DNA of 64,000 bases, taken from assembly GCA_905182975.1 (NCBI GenBank), contig CAJJDM010000020.1, positions 62,001 through 126,000 on the forward strand, written 5' to 3'. Under the pieces are notes generated by a model. It was not told the DNA's origin. It saw nothing but the letters and a program-made list of their open reading frames with translations, and ran no database searches. Positions 11,641 to 24,260 of this stretch are shown here, in pieces. Every line of letters begins with the position of its first letter. Within the stretch, counting starts at the first letter, position 1. The stretch comes from Paramecium primaurelia (taxonomy: Eukaryota; Ciliophora; Oligohymenophorea; Peniculida; Parameciidae). A program made the position numbers and the translations under genes.

Positions 11641-14600
11641 ATGGATGATTAGAATTAACCAATACCATAGGATCAAAAGAAAGTTAAGTAAAAGAAACCA
11701 TTACTTAATAATAAAATGGTAAAGAAACAAAAGATGTAAAATAAGAAGGAGGAGAATTTGAGAGAAATTTTAAATTTTTACACAAATCAAGTTGATGCTC
11801 GAAAGTTTTTATAAAAAATGAAAGCTGTTGTTGATTCTAATTAATAAGAAAAGAAATATTAGGATGATTTCCTTAATCCAAATGAATATAATGAAATGTA
11901 AGATATCTATGAGGATTATAATATGGGAGATTTAGTAATTGTATTTCCTAATCCTGATGCTGATGGAGTTAAAAATCCATCTATAACATATAAAGAGGCA
12001 GAGAAATTCTATGATGAAACTCTAGCATAAAAAAATGATGATGTCTCAGAATCATAATTAAAAAAAGAAAAAGAAGCATTCTTATTAGCATTTTTAATGT
12101 TAGATGATTATTTAGATGATAAAACCAGAAAAAAACTTAAAGAAGAAGAGGAAAAAGAGAAGAAAGAGAAGAAAGAAAAGGAAGAAAAGGAAGAAGCAGC
12201 AAAAAAAGAATATTAAGATTCATAAGAATAAGATTCAAAATCTCCTTATATTGAAAAATCTGTTTCAGACATTAAAATGAAAAAAACATCATAACTTAAG
12301 CCTAATGCAACTCCAACATAGACAAAAAGAGAAAGAGCAGCTATATCTTAACATTCTCAAAAAGAAAAAAATGAGAGACAAAATCATCCTTCATAGCATT
12401 CTTAGAAAGAAAACAAGGGAACTAATTAAGAGAAATCTCAAACAAAACAAAGAGAAATAGATTTAGATATTAGTGATTTTGATATGGATATTGATATGGA
12501 AGATTCTGAGTTGCATGAGGATAATGGTGATGGTTAATAAAAAGAAGAAATTTAAGAAAATGAATTGGATTAAGAAAATGAAGAGAAAAAGAAAAAAAAG
12601 GAATTAAATAGTTATGAGAAATATTTATAATTTATGGAAAAGTATAAGAAAATAGAATAAGAGAAATTAGAAAGATTTGAAAAAGAAGAAAAAGAAGCAT
12701 AAAATAGAAAATTGAAAGGCTAAATTTCAAAGAAAACTATTTAAGATAAATCTATATCTGAAAATGATATTAGTGTTAATTAATTGATTCATTAAAAATC
12801 TCAACATGTTACTAGTGATGATACATAATATATGGATCCTATAAAAGAATTATTTAAAATTAATTTGAATGATGCTAAATAATTTACAAAAGTTAAAAAA
12901 TAAGTTAACTTAGGTAAATATTTAGAGAAAGTAAAAGATGAAAATACAAATGAAGAAATTTGGATATGTAATAATTAGCCACCTAAAGATTTTATGACTT
13001 TGATTAGATTTACTATAATAGAAAAATTAATGCGTAATGCTTTTTTACATTGTAGATAATTTATTTCTTCTAATGGTGCCTAAATATTTCTAGTTATTAA
13101 AAGTACAAAATAAGTAATTATGAGACAAGCATAAAAAGTTAAAGTTGTAAAACAACTTGAATTAGGATTTGCTGATCTATTCAGTTTAGAACCAGTTGAT
13201 TATAAATTAAGACCATTAAGATTAAAAAAGTATTTAAGATCATATTAATCTAATTCAGAAGAGGATTAAAAAATATAAGCTAAATTGATAGAACTTAGTA
13301 ATCAAACTAATAGAGAAGATAAAATCATTTCATTAACTAATATCTCTACTCATTGTGAATAATTATATGATAAAGTTGTTTAATGGAAACCTTTTGATCT
13401 TAGACTTAATCTCATATTAAAACAATTAGAAATTGATATGATATTAAAGCCTTTAGCTATAGATTTAAATATAGATTAAAGTTAAGAGAAAGCTGAAATA
13501 TTAAATGATGAACCTATCTCAATTTAAGAATGGTAATCATATTTTATATATCTCGAATGCATATTATGTTTTGGTAAATAGATATAATCAATTAAAAGAA
13601 GTTCCTCTGAAGCCAAAGAAAGATTAAAAGAATTTGAAGCTTTTCTCTATAAATTAGTATTTCGAAAAGCTATAAGTGATGCAAATGAACTTTGGTTTAA
13701 AAAATATAAAACTATTTGGAGAGATATTAGTAATAATAGATCTATTTTATTTAATATTTGGGATAGATTAGAAATTTATCCTACTGCTCCTTACACAGAA
13801 TTTTTTATTCCATAAGGAGATTATGCTAAATAAATGTGGAGAAAATATGAATTTAATGAGAAAAAATAAAGATCTGAATTTTTAAATATGGAAAAAATTA
13901 AATTAACTCATGCAATTGTTTTAAAACATATTAATATTTAAAAAATGTTGTAAAGTTAAATTGCTTTATTTTATATTCCAATACATGATCCATATTAATT
14001 AAATGGTGAACCCAAAAATTAATTATTTCAAACTTTAGAAGATAATGAATACATTAATAAACGTAGGAATGATTAGACTTAAGGAGATAAAAAACTTGAT
14101 GAAGTATTAGTATAATTAAAAGCTCATGCTGAATCAACTGATTATGATTGTAAATCTGTAAAAGAAGATAGTGCATTTAATTTGAGAGTTCCTTGGCATG
14201 TACCTATTTAAACTTATCGAGATTATTTTGGAGAAAAAATTGCAATTTATTTTTTATTTTTAACTTTTTACACTAAATAACTATGGTATTTATCTGTTGT
14301 TGGTGTTATTTTTTAAGGTTTACAATCATTATCAACACCAGGATTATAAGATACATTAACTGTTATATTCTCTTCATTAGTTATAATTTGGAGTACTTTT
14401 TTAATTGAATATTGGAGATAAGAATAAGTAATATTTAGTTTATAATTTGGTTAATAAAATATAGAATAAGTAGCTGCTGAAAGACCAGCATTTTAAGGCA
14501 AATTTATAAGATCTATTACTTCAGATGCATTAAATGAACGTTTTTATTCTCCTTTTAAAAGGTAGATGACAAAATTATGTGCCTTTGGTATTAGTCTTTT

Positions 14601-15833
14601 AATTATTGGAATGGTAGTAGGATGTGTTATAGCAATTTTTATTTTTAAGAATAAAATGATAGAAGAAGATTAAGGTCCATTATTATCATAAACAGTACCT
14701 GGTATCTTAATGTCTGCTCAAATCAATATATTTACTACTATTTATGCAAATGTTGCTAAAATTTTCAATTTTTTAGAGAATCATAAAATTTTATAATCTT
14801 TTGAAAATTCATTAGTTGTAAAGAACTTTATTTTTAGATTTGTAAACAAGTATATTATATATATATATATATTTAGCTTTAATTCTTTCTTTCTTGTATC
14901 ATTTATGTCAGGGTTCTTTCCTAATTTAAATATTTGTAAGGTGAATGAAGAAATAACAAATGATTGTTTCCTATTATTATCTAATTAACTTAGTACTATA
15001 TTTTCTTCTAATTTAACTGGTAGTATTCCTAAACTAATCACACCATTTGTTAAAGAATTTTCAATGAGAGTATAATAATTTCTATTAAAATTAGTAAATT
15101 AAAAATAAACTATTTGTAGAGAAATAAAATACTCACCCTTTCAAATATATTGATACATAAATTGAAGATTAATTAGGATTAGATCCATATTAAGATGATA
15201 AAGAAGAAGTAGATGGGAGTGTATTAGATTATTTAGAGATTTCTATTTAATTTTCATATTTAATTTTATTTGGTGTATCATTTCCAGCTTGTTTTATTAT
15301 GGCATTTGGATAAAATATATTAAAAATTTAAGTAGATAAATTGAGATTTTTAAAATTTGTTAGAAGACCATTCCCTGAAGGAGCATCAAGTATTGGAAAT
15401 TGGTTAATAATATTGGATATTATAACATTTTTAGGAATATTTGTTAATGCAGGTTTGATAGTTTTTACATCAGGATTTTTTACTTAAAATTAAGAACTCA
15501 TATTTCCAGTAATATTAGTGTCTTTTTTGGTTCTCAAATATATAATTAGATTTGTTATTCCATCTTATCCAGAATCAGCTAGAATATTGACTGCTCGTTA
15601 GAAATGTATTATTGATAAAGCTGTTAAAGTATTAAAATTTCTACAAATTTTAGGGATTTTCCTCTAATAATGGCAAACCTTTGACTAAAACTAATTTTTA
15701 TTCAAAAATTGGAAATGTCTCTTACGAGAATGACATTGAAGAATTGTGTGTGGATGAATAAGATTATTTGAGAAATAAGAAAAATTTTGAAAGTGAACAT
15801 ATAGATGATGATTAAATAAAAGAGGAAATCTGA
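11641..15833 (+). CDS. Anoctamin/TMEM16-family membrane protein
   Basis: A 1,370-residue protein of the anoctamin family (calcium-activated channels and lipid scramblases). The first ~430 residues are hydrophilic, with Lys/Glu-rich and Gln-rich runs. A region with WKPFDLRLNLILKQLEID precedes the membrane domain. The membrane domain opens with the family signature DYFGEKIAIYFLFLTFYT and continues through segments such as SLLIIGMVVGCVIAIFIF, VVKNFIFRFVNNFNSFF and LDYLEISIQFSYLILFG, then VRRPFPEGASSIGNWLII and LGIFVNAGLIVFTSGFF. Three introns were removed: 14850-14876, 15094-15121 (unusual GAG acceptor) and 15629-15653. The last restores an acidic tail ending DDDQIKEEI. It starts only 35 bp after the tRNase Z stop. 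Whether it is a channel or a scramblase is not decidable here. Confidence 0.88.
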
Positions 15834-15963
15834 AGGTATATATAATATTCATTAAGATTATAGTTATAATTATAATGTACAAATCTATTTTATCCAAAAT
15901 TATTGAAATTATATAAAAATTATTATCATCATTATTTATTTTTATAAACCTATTTCTGATTCA

Positions 15964-18721
15964 ATGAAAATTGGAGCATAACAAAAGTTTATAATTTGCA
16001 ATATTATTGCCTCACTATTGATTTTGATACTTGGTATAACACAAATGATTGCTATTTCAAATTCTGGATTGCTTTTAATATTAGATTTATTATTCTCAAT
16101 TATATTCTTGATTTTGGAATGGAAATAAAAGTTCATAAGTTAAACAAGTGATTATTATTTGGGAGTTACTCAAATAATAATGATTATAATAGAAATTGAA
16201 ATGCTTAAAGAGATTGCACATGAAGTATATACTCTTAAATTATACCAAGGGATCTTTTATTTATATAATACTCAAACTCTTTGCCTTGATTTAGATTTTG
16301 TAAATATAAATACTTTAATCGCTAATATTCTTTATTGGACTTACTTATTTGATAGTAAGATTCAATGAATTCTAGTATGCTATCTCATACATTGGAATTG
16401 CTTTTGCACCCATTATTATTGTAAAATCCAAGCATAGCTTTAGATTTATGAGCGAGAGGATGCTAATGATCTTTTAGAATTATTGAGAGAAACTTTGCCT
16501 ACTTCAATTCTTGTCATAGATAAACAAACAAAGAAGCCTCTCTATCATACCAAAAATTTAGAAACTGAATTTAAATATGAAATTCTTCATTCTGATGAAT
16601 TTATAAATTGTCTTAATAGTTTCTACTCTGAAAAAAAAATTAAATTACAATGTATAATTGATAGTTTCATACCTCAAATTTATAGTGCTCGTCAAAATTT
16701 CAAAAATTTATTTTCTGAAATTATGGACAATTGTTAATATCTATCTTAGAGTCCCTTATTTAAAAGATTCTCAGGTTAATTTGAGTCTCCTGAAGATGAA
16801 TTAAATGAAGAACGAGAACATAAAAATGATAATGAAATTATTATTGAAACTCCAAAAAATAAATAATATTCAAAACCTTCAATACTTTTAAGTGAAGAGA
16901 CTCCAAAAAATTAAAAATCTAAAATATTAGAGGAATTAATAATTAAAAGTTAAAGTTAAAAAACAATTTGTTTAGTTTAATTAAGAAAAAAGAAATTGAA
17001 AATTAATTTAAATCATTGTCTATGGTATAGAAAATAAGCATTTATGATAATATTGTAAAGTAAAGAGATAGATAAATAGTTGGAAAATTTATAAGAACAA
17101 TTAAATTAATAATAATAAATTAGTGAAAATAAAGATTTAATTTTAGCTACAGTATTTCATGATTTTAAAACTCCAATCAATGGTATTGTATCCATTTTGG
17201 AGAGTTTAGATTGTAAAAATGAAATAACTTAAATAGAAAAATATTATCATAATATAATAAAGAAAAATGTTTATTTAATGCTTTATATGATTTATGACAT
17301 TCAAGATTATGCAAGAATATAAAAGAAATAATTAAGATTATGTTTAACTGATTTTTATATTAATGAAATAATTGATGAAGTTATAGAAATGTGTGCAATT
17401 TAAGCAGAATAAAAAGGAGTTGAAATAAAAACATATTATGATATTCCTTCTTATCAAATTCATTCAGATCCTAATAGAATTAAGTAAATTATAATGAATT
17501 TTTTGTCTAATTCATTAAAATTTACAGAATAAGGTAATATCACAATTACTGTTTCATCACTCAATTCTGATAAATCTTAACATATTAAAAGAAGTAATAC
17601 TTCCAAAAATATACAATATTAAGTAGGAGATTAAACTATCTAACAAATAAGAAAAACCTTATAAGGAAGATTTTAAGAAAATTCCATTAATAAATTAGTT
17701 TATACTATATCAATAGAAGATACTGGTTGTGGTATACCAGATAATATTAAACCATAATTATTTAATTTATTTGCAACTTTTTCAAATTAAAAGATTGAAA
17801 ATAAAAGTGGTACAGGAATTGGATTGATGGTCTGTAAGAATCTTGTTGGTTTACTGGGTCCATCTGAAAATATTGATCTTTGGAGTGAATAAAATGTAGG
17901 AACAAAAATGTCATTTTAAATTTATGCAAAATTATCAGATAATTCTATGAAGTCAGCTAATTATATAAGTTGTTTTAAATAGGAACACTCTTCATAATAT
18001 CTAAGTATCTAATAACATGATGATTCATTGAATGGGAAAGATAATCATTAAGTTATAGTGAGATCATCTCTTGTGAGAATCTACACAAAACTTTAAGAAA
18101 AGACTGAAAATGATATTAATGAACCATCTTCAGAAGATCCAGATTAAACAAAGATAAGAAATATTATGAAATTTTAATCTTTGGGTTAAAAAATATTTAA
18201 TTAAAAAACTTATTCAAAAGGGGATTCTTAAGAAGTATAGGATCCAAGATAAAAATTAAAATAAGTGTTATAAAATAAGAAATTTGGTATTTTATTAGTG
18301 GATGATCAAATTTTTAACTTAATAGCATTTAAGACTTTACTTTAAGATATGATTTCTGGATTGGATATTATTGAAGCTTATAATGGACAATAAGCTATAA
18401 ATAAAGTATTTTAATAATTTTATTTAAGCTCTTGTAAAATTAAAAGAATTTAAATATCAAGTATGTATTTATGGATCTATATATGCCAATTTTAAATGGA
18501 TGGTAGGCTGCTGAAAAGATAAGAACAATGGTAATTAATTTTATTATTAATAGATTAATGATAGAGAAATAGATAATGTTAAATTAGTTGCATTATCTGG
18601 TTTTGATGATGAAGTTGAATAAGAAAAATGTGAAAAACTTGGATTTGATGCTTTTATACCAAAACCAATTAAATTAGAAGTTATTGCAGAAGTATTTTAT
18701 TAGCTTGAAAATAAACATTGA
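15964..18721 (+). CDS. Membrane hybrid histidine kinase with receiver domain
   Basis: An 887-residue hybrid sensor kinase. About five or six hydrophobic segments in the first ~180 residues (for example IASLLILILGITQM and AISYIGIAFAPIIII) form a membrane sensor. These are followed by a charged linker, the phospho-acceptor helix ATVFHDFKTPINGIV (H about 17160), N box DPNRIKQIIMNFLSNSLKFT, G1 DTGCGIP and G2 GTGIGL. The C-terminal receiver shows FGILLVDDQ, phospho-acceptor Asp in YVFMDLYMPILNG, LSGFDDE and FIPKPIK. Four introns were removed: 16225-16249, 16421-16443, 18406-18428 and 18531-18553. It would pass phosphate from His to its own receiver Asp, with a downstream partner not in this window. 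The ligand is unknown. The start ATG at 15964 precedes the first membrane segment. Confidence 0.92.
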
Positions 18722-18758
18722 TTTTTTTATTAATTTATTAATTAATTATTTCTATGTT

Positions 18759-18962
18759 TCAATTATCTTTACAATTCATCTAAGAAAATTGATTAATTAA
18801 TTGATCATCAATTTTGGTATCACTCAAATTTAAATTGAAATTTTTAATTAGCTCATCAATTTAGTAATTTTCTTTCTCATTAGTTTGATTATATTGATAT
18901 GATATAAGTTATCCATTCTGATAAACTTCTAGGTTTTTAAAAGTTTCATTTAAATATTCCAT
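18759..18962 (-). CDS. Small ORF, 67 aa, hypothetical
   Basis: A short frame from ATG at 18962 (MEYLNETFKNLEVYQNG) to TGA. It is polar and probably helical, with codon use like neighbouring genes. It ends 37 bp from the histidine kinase stop, a convergent spacing typical of this window. No known family recognised. Its length means chance occurrence cannot be excluded. Confidence 0.35.
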
Positions 18963-19009
18963 AATATAATTATTAAATTATTATAATGATTTTTATTAAA
19001 CCCATAAAA

Positions 19010-19195
19010 TCAGGATTTTAATATCAATTTATATAGTGGTTTATTATTAATGATAATTTTAATCATCAGTAGGTGATCCTTACCTTCACCTAATATATGA
19101 TGAAAAGGAGTTAGAGAAATGATTTAAGATTCTTCTCTCCACAGCGCTGATTAAAATAAAATTATTATTATTATATATATATATTTATAATTCAT
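19010..19195 (-). CDS. Small ORF, 61 aa, doubtful
   Basis: A frame from ATG at 19195, overlapping the coiled-coil gene stop as ATGA, to TGA at 19010. After a low-complexity Tyr/Ile start it reads SALWREESQIISLTPFHH. It overlaps the candidate structured RNA on the opposite strand, and the two readings are mutually exclusive explanations of the same GC-richer patch. I recognise no family. Confidence 0.2.
19060..19153 (+). ncRNA. Candidate C/D-box-like structured RNA
   Basis: A patch clearly GC-richer than its surroundings. TAGGTGA (about 19070-19076) and TCACCTA (19085-19091) form a 7-bp perfect inverted repeat, nested inside TCATCA/TGATGA. ATGATGA at 19097-19103 matches the C-box consensus RUGAUGA, and CTGA at 19147-19150 matches a D box. 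Between them GGA..GAGAA and TTCTCTCC can form a second hairpin, an arrangement like the 3' domain of U3-type snoRNAs. No U3 box A was found upstream, and the terminal stem is weak. An overlapping minus ORF (19010-19195) is an alternative explanation. Strand and ends are guesses. Confidence 0.3.
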
Positions 19196-21263
19196 TTCTA
19201 TCTCCAACTACTGTATGAATAATTAGCCTATTAATTGTTTATAGATTGAGAACGAACTGATTGTGAAGTATTGTCTTGTAATTTCTATGATTATACAGTA
19301 CTTTTTTCATATGTAATTCCTCTAAGATTGTCAAGTTCAGCAGACATAATGACAATTGTTGTTAAGAGTTCCATAACTTTATCAGATTTATCAAATGAAT
19401 TTGAATTCTATTTAGTATTTCTAACTCTAGTAAGTTCAAGGGATAACATAGCAATTTTATTTTCATATTCATGTATCTATCTTTTCAATTTATCTATATC
19501 TGTATTATTATTATTAATCATATATGATTATTATTGTTAAGTTATTAATTATTAATTCTTTGTAGTTTATTCTTAAACTTATATTTAAAGAGTAGAAATC
19601 TATTATTAAAATTATTAAATTTATCTCTTTAATCTTTCATTATCCTATAAAATTGTAGATGTTTCTCTTTATGTTGATTCATATTCTTATATTCTACTAA
19701 CACTAGCATTTGCATTAATTTAATAAGTACTAATTTGAGATTGAATTACATCATACTATTTCATTAATTGATCCATATCATATTACTTTTATTCTAATAT
19801 TTTTTTTAATCTTTCAATTTCATCTAAAAGTAATTCATTTTTAGTAACTGCATCTCTATTTGTTTTTTCTATTTATCTATAATCCATCAATGCTAATTCT
19901 ATTCTTTAATATTTTTATTTCCATTCATCTGTATCTGTATTTAATTATTTAATTAAATTATTCAATCTTTCTATTTCAGTTGTTAGAACAGCTACTTTAT
20001 GATCTTATTATCTTAATCTTTCATTTTATAATTAAAGTTCTTAAAATTTCAATTCAAATTATCTTATTTTTTCTTTATATTCTTCAAAGATATATTTCTA
20101 TTTATTTGCATCACTAATAGCATATTGATTTTATTCTATTGTCATATTAAGTTGAGATATTTCTGACATCAAAGATTAGTTTTAAGATTATAAACGTATA
20201 ATTTAAGATTCTAATTGATTATTTTACTCTTATAATCTAGTAATTTCATTTCTTAATCTTCTCAATTCATCTTCACTTAATGTTCTTAGTTTCATTTATA
20301 ATTAATCTATTTCTAAAACAAGAGTCTCATTGTCTGACCATAATTTACTTATTTCATTATTTAATTTAGTTATTTCATTCCTTAATAAAGTTGTTTCATT
20401 ATTTTCACTTTAAATCTTTGAAGACATACTTATTGTTAATCTCTTATTTTCAGTTTCAAATCTATTCAAATCAGATTCTATTGTATTAATATATTAATCC
20501 ATTTCTGATAGTTTTTATTCTAATTATCTAACACGATTTTAAGATTACTATAATTATTATCTTAATGCACTGGTATCTTCAAAGGATGTCTATTTTCTCC
20601 TTAAATCATCTAATTCTCTCAACAATTCATCTATTTTAATTTACTTTTATTACTGACATTCCTTCCATTCATTTATCTTGAAAAATCTTCAAATTATTAT
20701 TTCTTCCTCCTTAATTCTTCTAATTCTCTCATCACTTAATCTGCACTTTATCCACCAAATAGATTTACTTATTAGTTAAATTACTTCTAAAATGCTGCCA
20801 ATTAAAGTTCAGCTTGACTCAATTTTGCTCTCCAATTTGGATCATATTCTTTTTATGATTACTATTATCTTCTAAGTTGTTCCTCTAAATCCTATACTGT
20901 TTTTTGTAATTTTTCTATATCAATCAATAAACTACTCTAAGAACTAAGTATAATAGTCACATCTAATGATTACCTGTTTTACACTCTAATCTTTTCCATC
21001 AAATCTCTTATCTAACTTTCATATTAAACTCTATCCAAATTAGAATCATTATTTGATTGTAGCTCTGATTTCAATTAAGTGTTTTCTCTTTATAATCTCT
21101 CAACCTCTACAGCCATTACAAACATTGTTATATCAAGTGGTAACTTTGCTCTTTTCCCTAATTACTCAGGAGCTTAAGAGTATCTGACTCTATTATCCAT
21201 ACTTGATACACTCATAGATGAACTATATTTTGACTTTGTGTATGTTCCGTTTTTGTTTAACAT
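19192..21263 (-). CDS. Long coiled-coil protein, about 672 aa
   Basis: An unnamed structural protein that is coiled coil almost throughout. The start at 21263 gives a Ser-rich head of about 60 residues (MLNKNGTYTKSKYSSSM), then heptad-rich Leu/Glu/Gln/Lys sequence such as RLQRENTQLKSELQ, ELLRELDDLRRK and EIERLNNLIKQLN, with DEWKQKYQRIE in the middle. The C-terminus is Ser/Gln-rich (NYSYSSWRQK). Introns are 20944-20973 (30 nt) and 20631-20653 (23 nt); exons sum to 673 codons. Proteins of this build in ciliates are often basal-body or cortical components, but nothing specific supports that here. It is divergent from the coiled-coil gene at 21719, 455 bp away. Confidence 0.8.
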
Positions 21264-21718
21264 AATAAAAATTATTGATATTTATCAATTTATTTCTAAC
21301 CATTTGCACAATATTGATATAAATAGTATAAACTGTAATCTATATAATTTATATTATTAAAATATCAATACAAGTAATATGAGTTCAATTTTAGCGTTGA
21401 TTTATTTAAACCATAATTTAGATATTAACAATAATTTAATTTAGATGATTATATAATATTATAATTCTTGAATAATAGTTTTAATTAAGTAATTTCATTA
21501 ATTGAATCAATTATTCTCTTACTTTATTAGAATATTAATATAAAATTGATTTGAGTATATAATTATAAGTAGAAAATAGAAATAACAATATTATTATAAA
21601 TATTCAAAGAGTGTTAGAATAATTGAATAATTTTATAATTAATTTGATCTTTAGTAATTTATATTTTTTAATTTGTTGAGAAATGGATTGATTAAAATTT
21701 ATTAATACTATTTATATA
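21264..21718. promoter_or_regulatory. Divergent intergenic region between two coiled-coil genes
   Basis: 455 bp shared upstream region of two oppositely transcribed coiled-coil genes. Very AT-rich; no recognisable motif beyond AT tracts. Confidence 0.4.
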
Positions 21719-23627
21719 ATGAACAGAATAGTGAGATAAAACTAACGTGCTGCTTATTCCTTAAATTAGTCAATGACTAATGGATTACCAGCATTGACTC
21801 CTGATAATATGAATTTGTGTATATCACAATTTTATGGGAGAAGACCTACTCAAAAAATTTATGATTCACCTATTAATGAAATTTAATCAGGAAGATAACA
21901 AATTCCATATCAAAAAGATACTGAATAATTAAAAGAAGAAATTATTTAATTGAAGAAAGAGAATTCTAGACTTAAAGATTAGAATAAGTAGCTATAGTTC
22001 TAAATTAAACTTGATGAGGTAACTAGATAAATGTAATTTAATTAGAAGGAACAATAAGATAAAAGAACAACATAAGAGGTATCTGATGACTAAATTAATT
22101 ACAATCAAAATTCAAGATTGGTTGAAAAACTTAAGCAAGCAAGAATGTTGTTATAGGAGAGATAGACAGAGATAGAAAGTTTGAAGAAGAGTACCCGTTA
22201 TATGAAACTGCAAGAAATGGAAGTATTGTGCTTATAAGTATTGTAAGATGGAGTTAGGAAATACAAAATCTAAGTTTGAGATTTTGAACAAACAAATTAA
22301 TGAAATCTTGAAAACCGAAAATGATGTTCATAAATTCCATAAATTGACAATCCAAACTGTAGAATTGGAAGAGAAACTAAGAATACTGTCAAATAGTAAT
22401 CAAAAATAGAAAAGAAAAATTCTTTGTTTAAGATAAGAATTATTAACTTGTTAAGCAATGAAGGATAGATATAAAAAATAATTAGAATAATGTTAAATTG
22501 AATTTGATAAATATAAAAAAAATCATGAATAAGAAATATAAAAGAAAACTAGATATAAAGATAAAGAAATAATTGATAACTTAAATTAATAATTATAAAA
22601 TAAGTAGGGTGTTATATAATCTTTATAAATAGAAAATGAAAAATAAAAATTATTAATTTTTTAAAAATAGAGACAATTTAAAGAATTAGAAGATCAATAT
22701 CAAACTAAAAAATCATGGTTAACTAATAAAAAAGAGGCAGATACATCATTTTAAGAGGTATTAGATGAAAAAGTAAATAAAAATCTCTTAGTTTTGGGTG
22801 ATGATGATCTTAGTAATTCTTATAAACAATAATCAGAAACTAAAATTATATTAGAAGAAGATCATAGAGATAGATCATATACTATGTAAAATAGATTAAG
22901 TGTTGATTCTGTTAGAGATGAATAAAAATCTCCAAAAGTATAAAGTTTATAAATTATACCTGAAATTGAAGTAACTAAATAGAAATTACCAAGAGTAAAT
23001 CATAGTGATGTAGAAGAAATTGGAAAATAATTAAAATATTAATTAATGACTTAACATGTAGCTTTTGAATAAATAAATTAATTTTTTGAATGGAAATCAG
23101 AAATAAGTATTATTGAATTAGTTGATATACTATAAGGAGCTCCTTTTTGTATGCAATAATAAAAATAGGCTTTACTTTTAGCAAGATATTTAATTGAAGA
23201 TAATACACAACCTTATGTTGAATTCACACCATTATAAACTAATGATAATTGTGTCATAAAAAGTGTATTAAAGAATATTATAGGAAAATATTAATTATTT
23301 GATAATGAATAATAAAATCAAATAATGTAAAATATAAGTTAATAAATTTGGAAATTTAGATAATCTATTGTTGAATAAATAAAAATGATTACTTCAAAGA
23401 GATCTAATTCTTAATATAATGAATTATGTGATGAGATTGAATTTAAAAATGCTATTTAGGGTAGTAATATACTTTTAGATGAAAGATAAAAAGAATTTTT
23501 AGGATTTTTTATTTTTAGAGAATTTGATGGTTCAAAATAATTTGATTACAAAATGTTGATTGATAAGATTGGAAACTAGAATCCTTAGAATTCACCATCG
23601 AAAATTAACCCTTAGCAATTTCAATGA
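21719..23627 (+). CDS. Coiled-coil protein, about 627 aa
   Basis: The start MNRIVRQNQRAAYS leads into a short polar head and then a long coiled coil from about residue 75 to 350 (EEIIQLKKENSRLKDQNKQL, EIESLKKSTRYMKLQEME). One intron, 22223-22247 (25 nt, AAG acceptor), is required to stay in frame. The C-terminal 230 residues are less repetitive and look globular: SIIELVDILQGAPFCMQQ, then ALLLARYLIEDN and VEFTPL, which has a helix-loop-helix look but no canonical EF-hand acidic loop. No family assigned. Ends SKINPQQFQ. Confidence 0.78.
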
Positions 23628-23759
23628 ATTATATGTTTAATTTTGTATTCTGAATATTTTCATTAAATTAAATATCACATCTAAAAGATATTATATTTGA
23701 ATTATAAAAGTAACTTAATAAATGGATGTTTTACAATAATATTTATTCATCTTTTTATA

Positions 23760-24206
23760 ATGGGCATTTGTGTCACTAAAACTAATAAAGATAAACCATC
23801 AAATCTAATTCGTCTAATAAAAATAGAAAATGAAAATACTATCCCTAAACCTTTCACTTTAATTGAATTTTAAACTAAGATTTTAAGTACATGGTATAGA
23901 ATGGACCAAATGCTAACCAAATTGATCTCTTGTGATAGGACACTTCCAATTATTTTATTAGAAAAAGCCATTAATCAAATTTTAATGGGTTAAAGTACAA
24001 ATCCCCTAATGAATGATGTTACAATAGGCTTAATATTGGAACTAATGGAGAAACTAGCCTTTTAGATTGAAGAATTAATAAGAGAAGAGCTTCTCACAGA
24101 AGAAGTCAGTACAAAGTTCTATCAATCTTATACTTAAATTGCAGAACTTTCTCTAGAATACTCAAATTGGAGAAATAATTCCACTACTGATAAAACTTAA
24201 CTTTGA
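23760..24206 (+). CDS. Small protein with N-terminal MGxC acylation signal, 148 aa
   Basis: An intron-free 148-residue frame beginning MGICVTKTNKDKPSN. Gly2 followed by Cys4 is the pattern of dual N-myristoylation and palmitoylation, seen on membrane- and cilium-targeted proteins. The rest is polar and helical (ILELMEKLAFQIEELIREE). It is not a calcium-binding or GTP-binding protein by motif. It ends 54 bp before the Dpy-30-motif gene on the same strand. Function unknown; the acylation prediction is inference from the first residues. Confidence 0.65.
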
Positions 24207-24260
24207 GGTTTTAATTTGAGAAATCATATATTTTTCATACTATATTATTTATAATTATAA

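Larger units (their letters stand above)
18722..19191. other. Convergent 3' region with two short minus ORFs and a GC-richer patch
   Basis: Between the histidine kinase stop and the stop of the coiled-coil gene. It holds the small ORFs at 18759-18962 and 19010-19195 (minus) and a locally GC-richer, hairpin-forming patch at about 19060-19153, described separately. Confidence 0.5.

Noticed and set aside
15691..16136. Minus-strand ORFs in the anoctamin/histidine kinase junction
   Set aside because: Shadows of the acidic anoctamin tail and the first membrane segments of the kinase.
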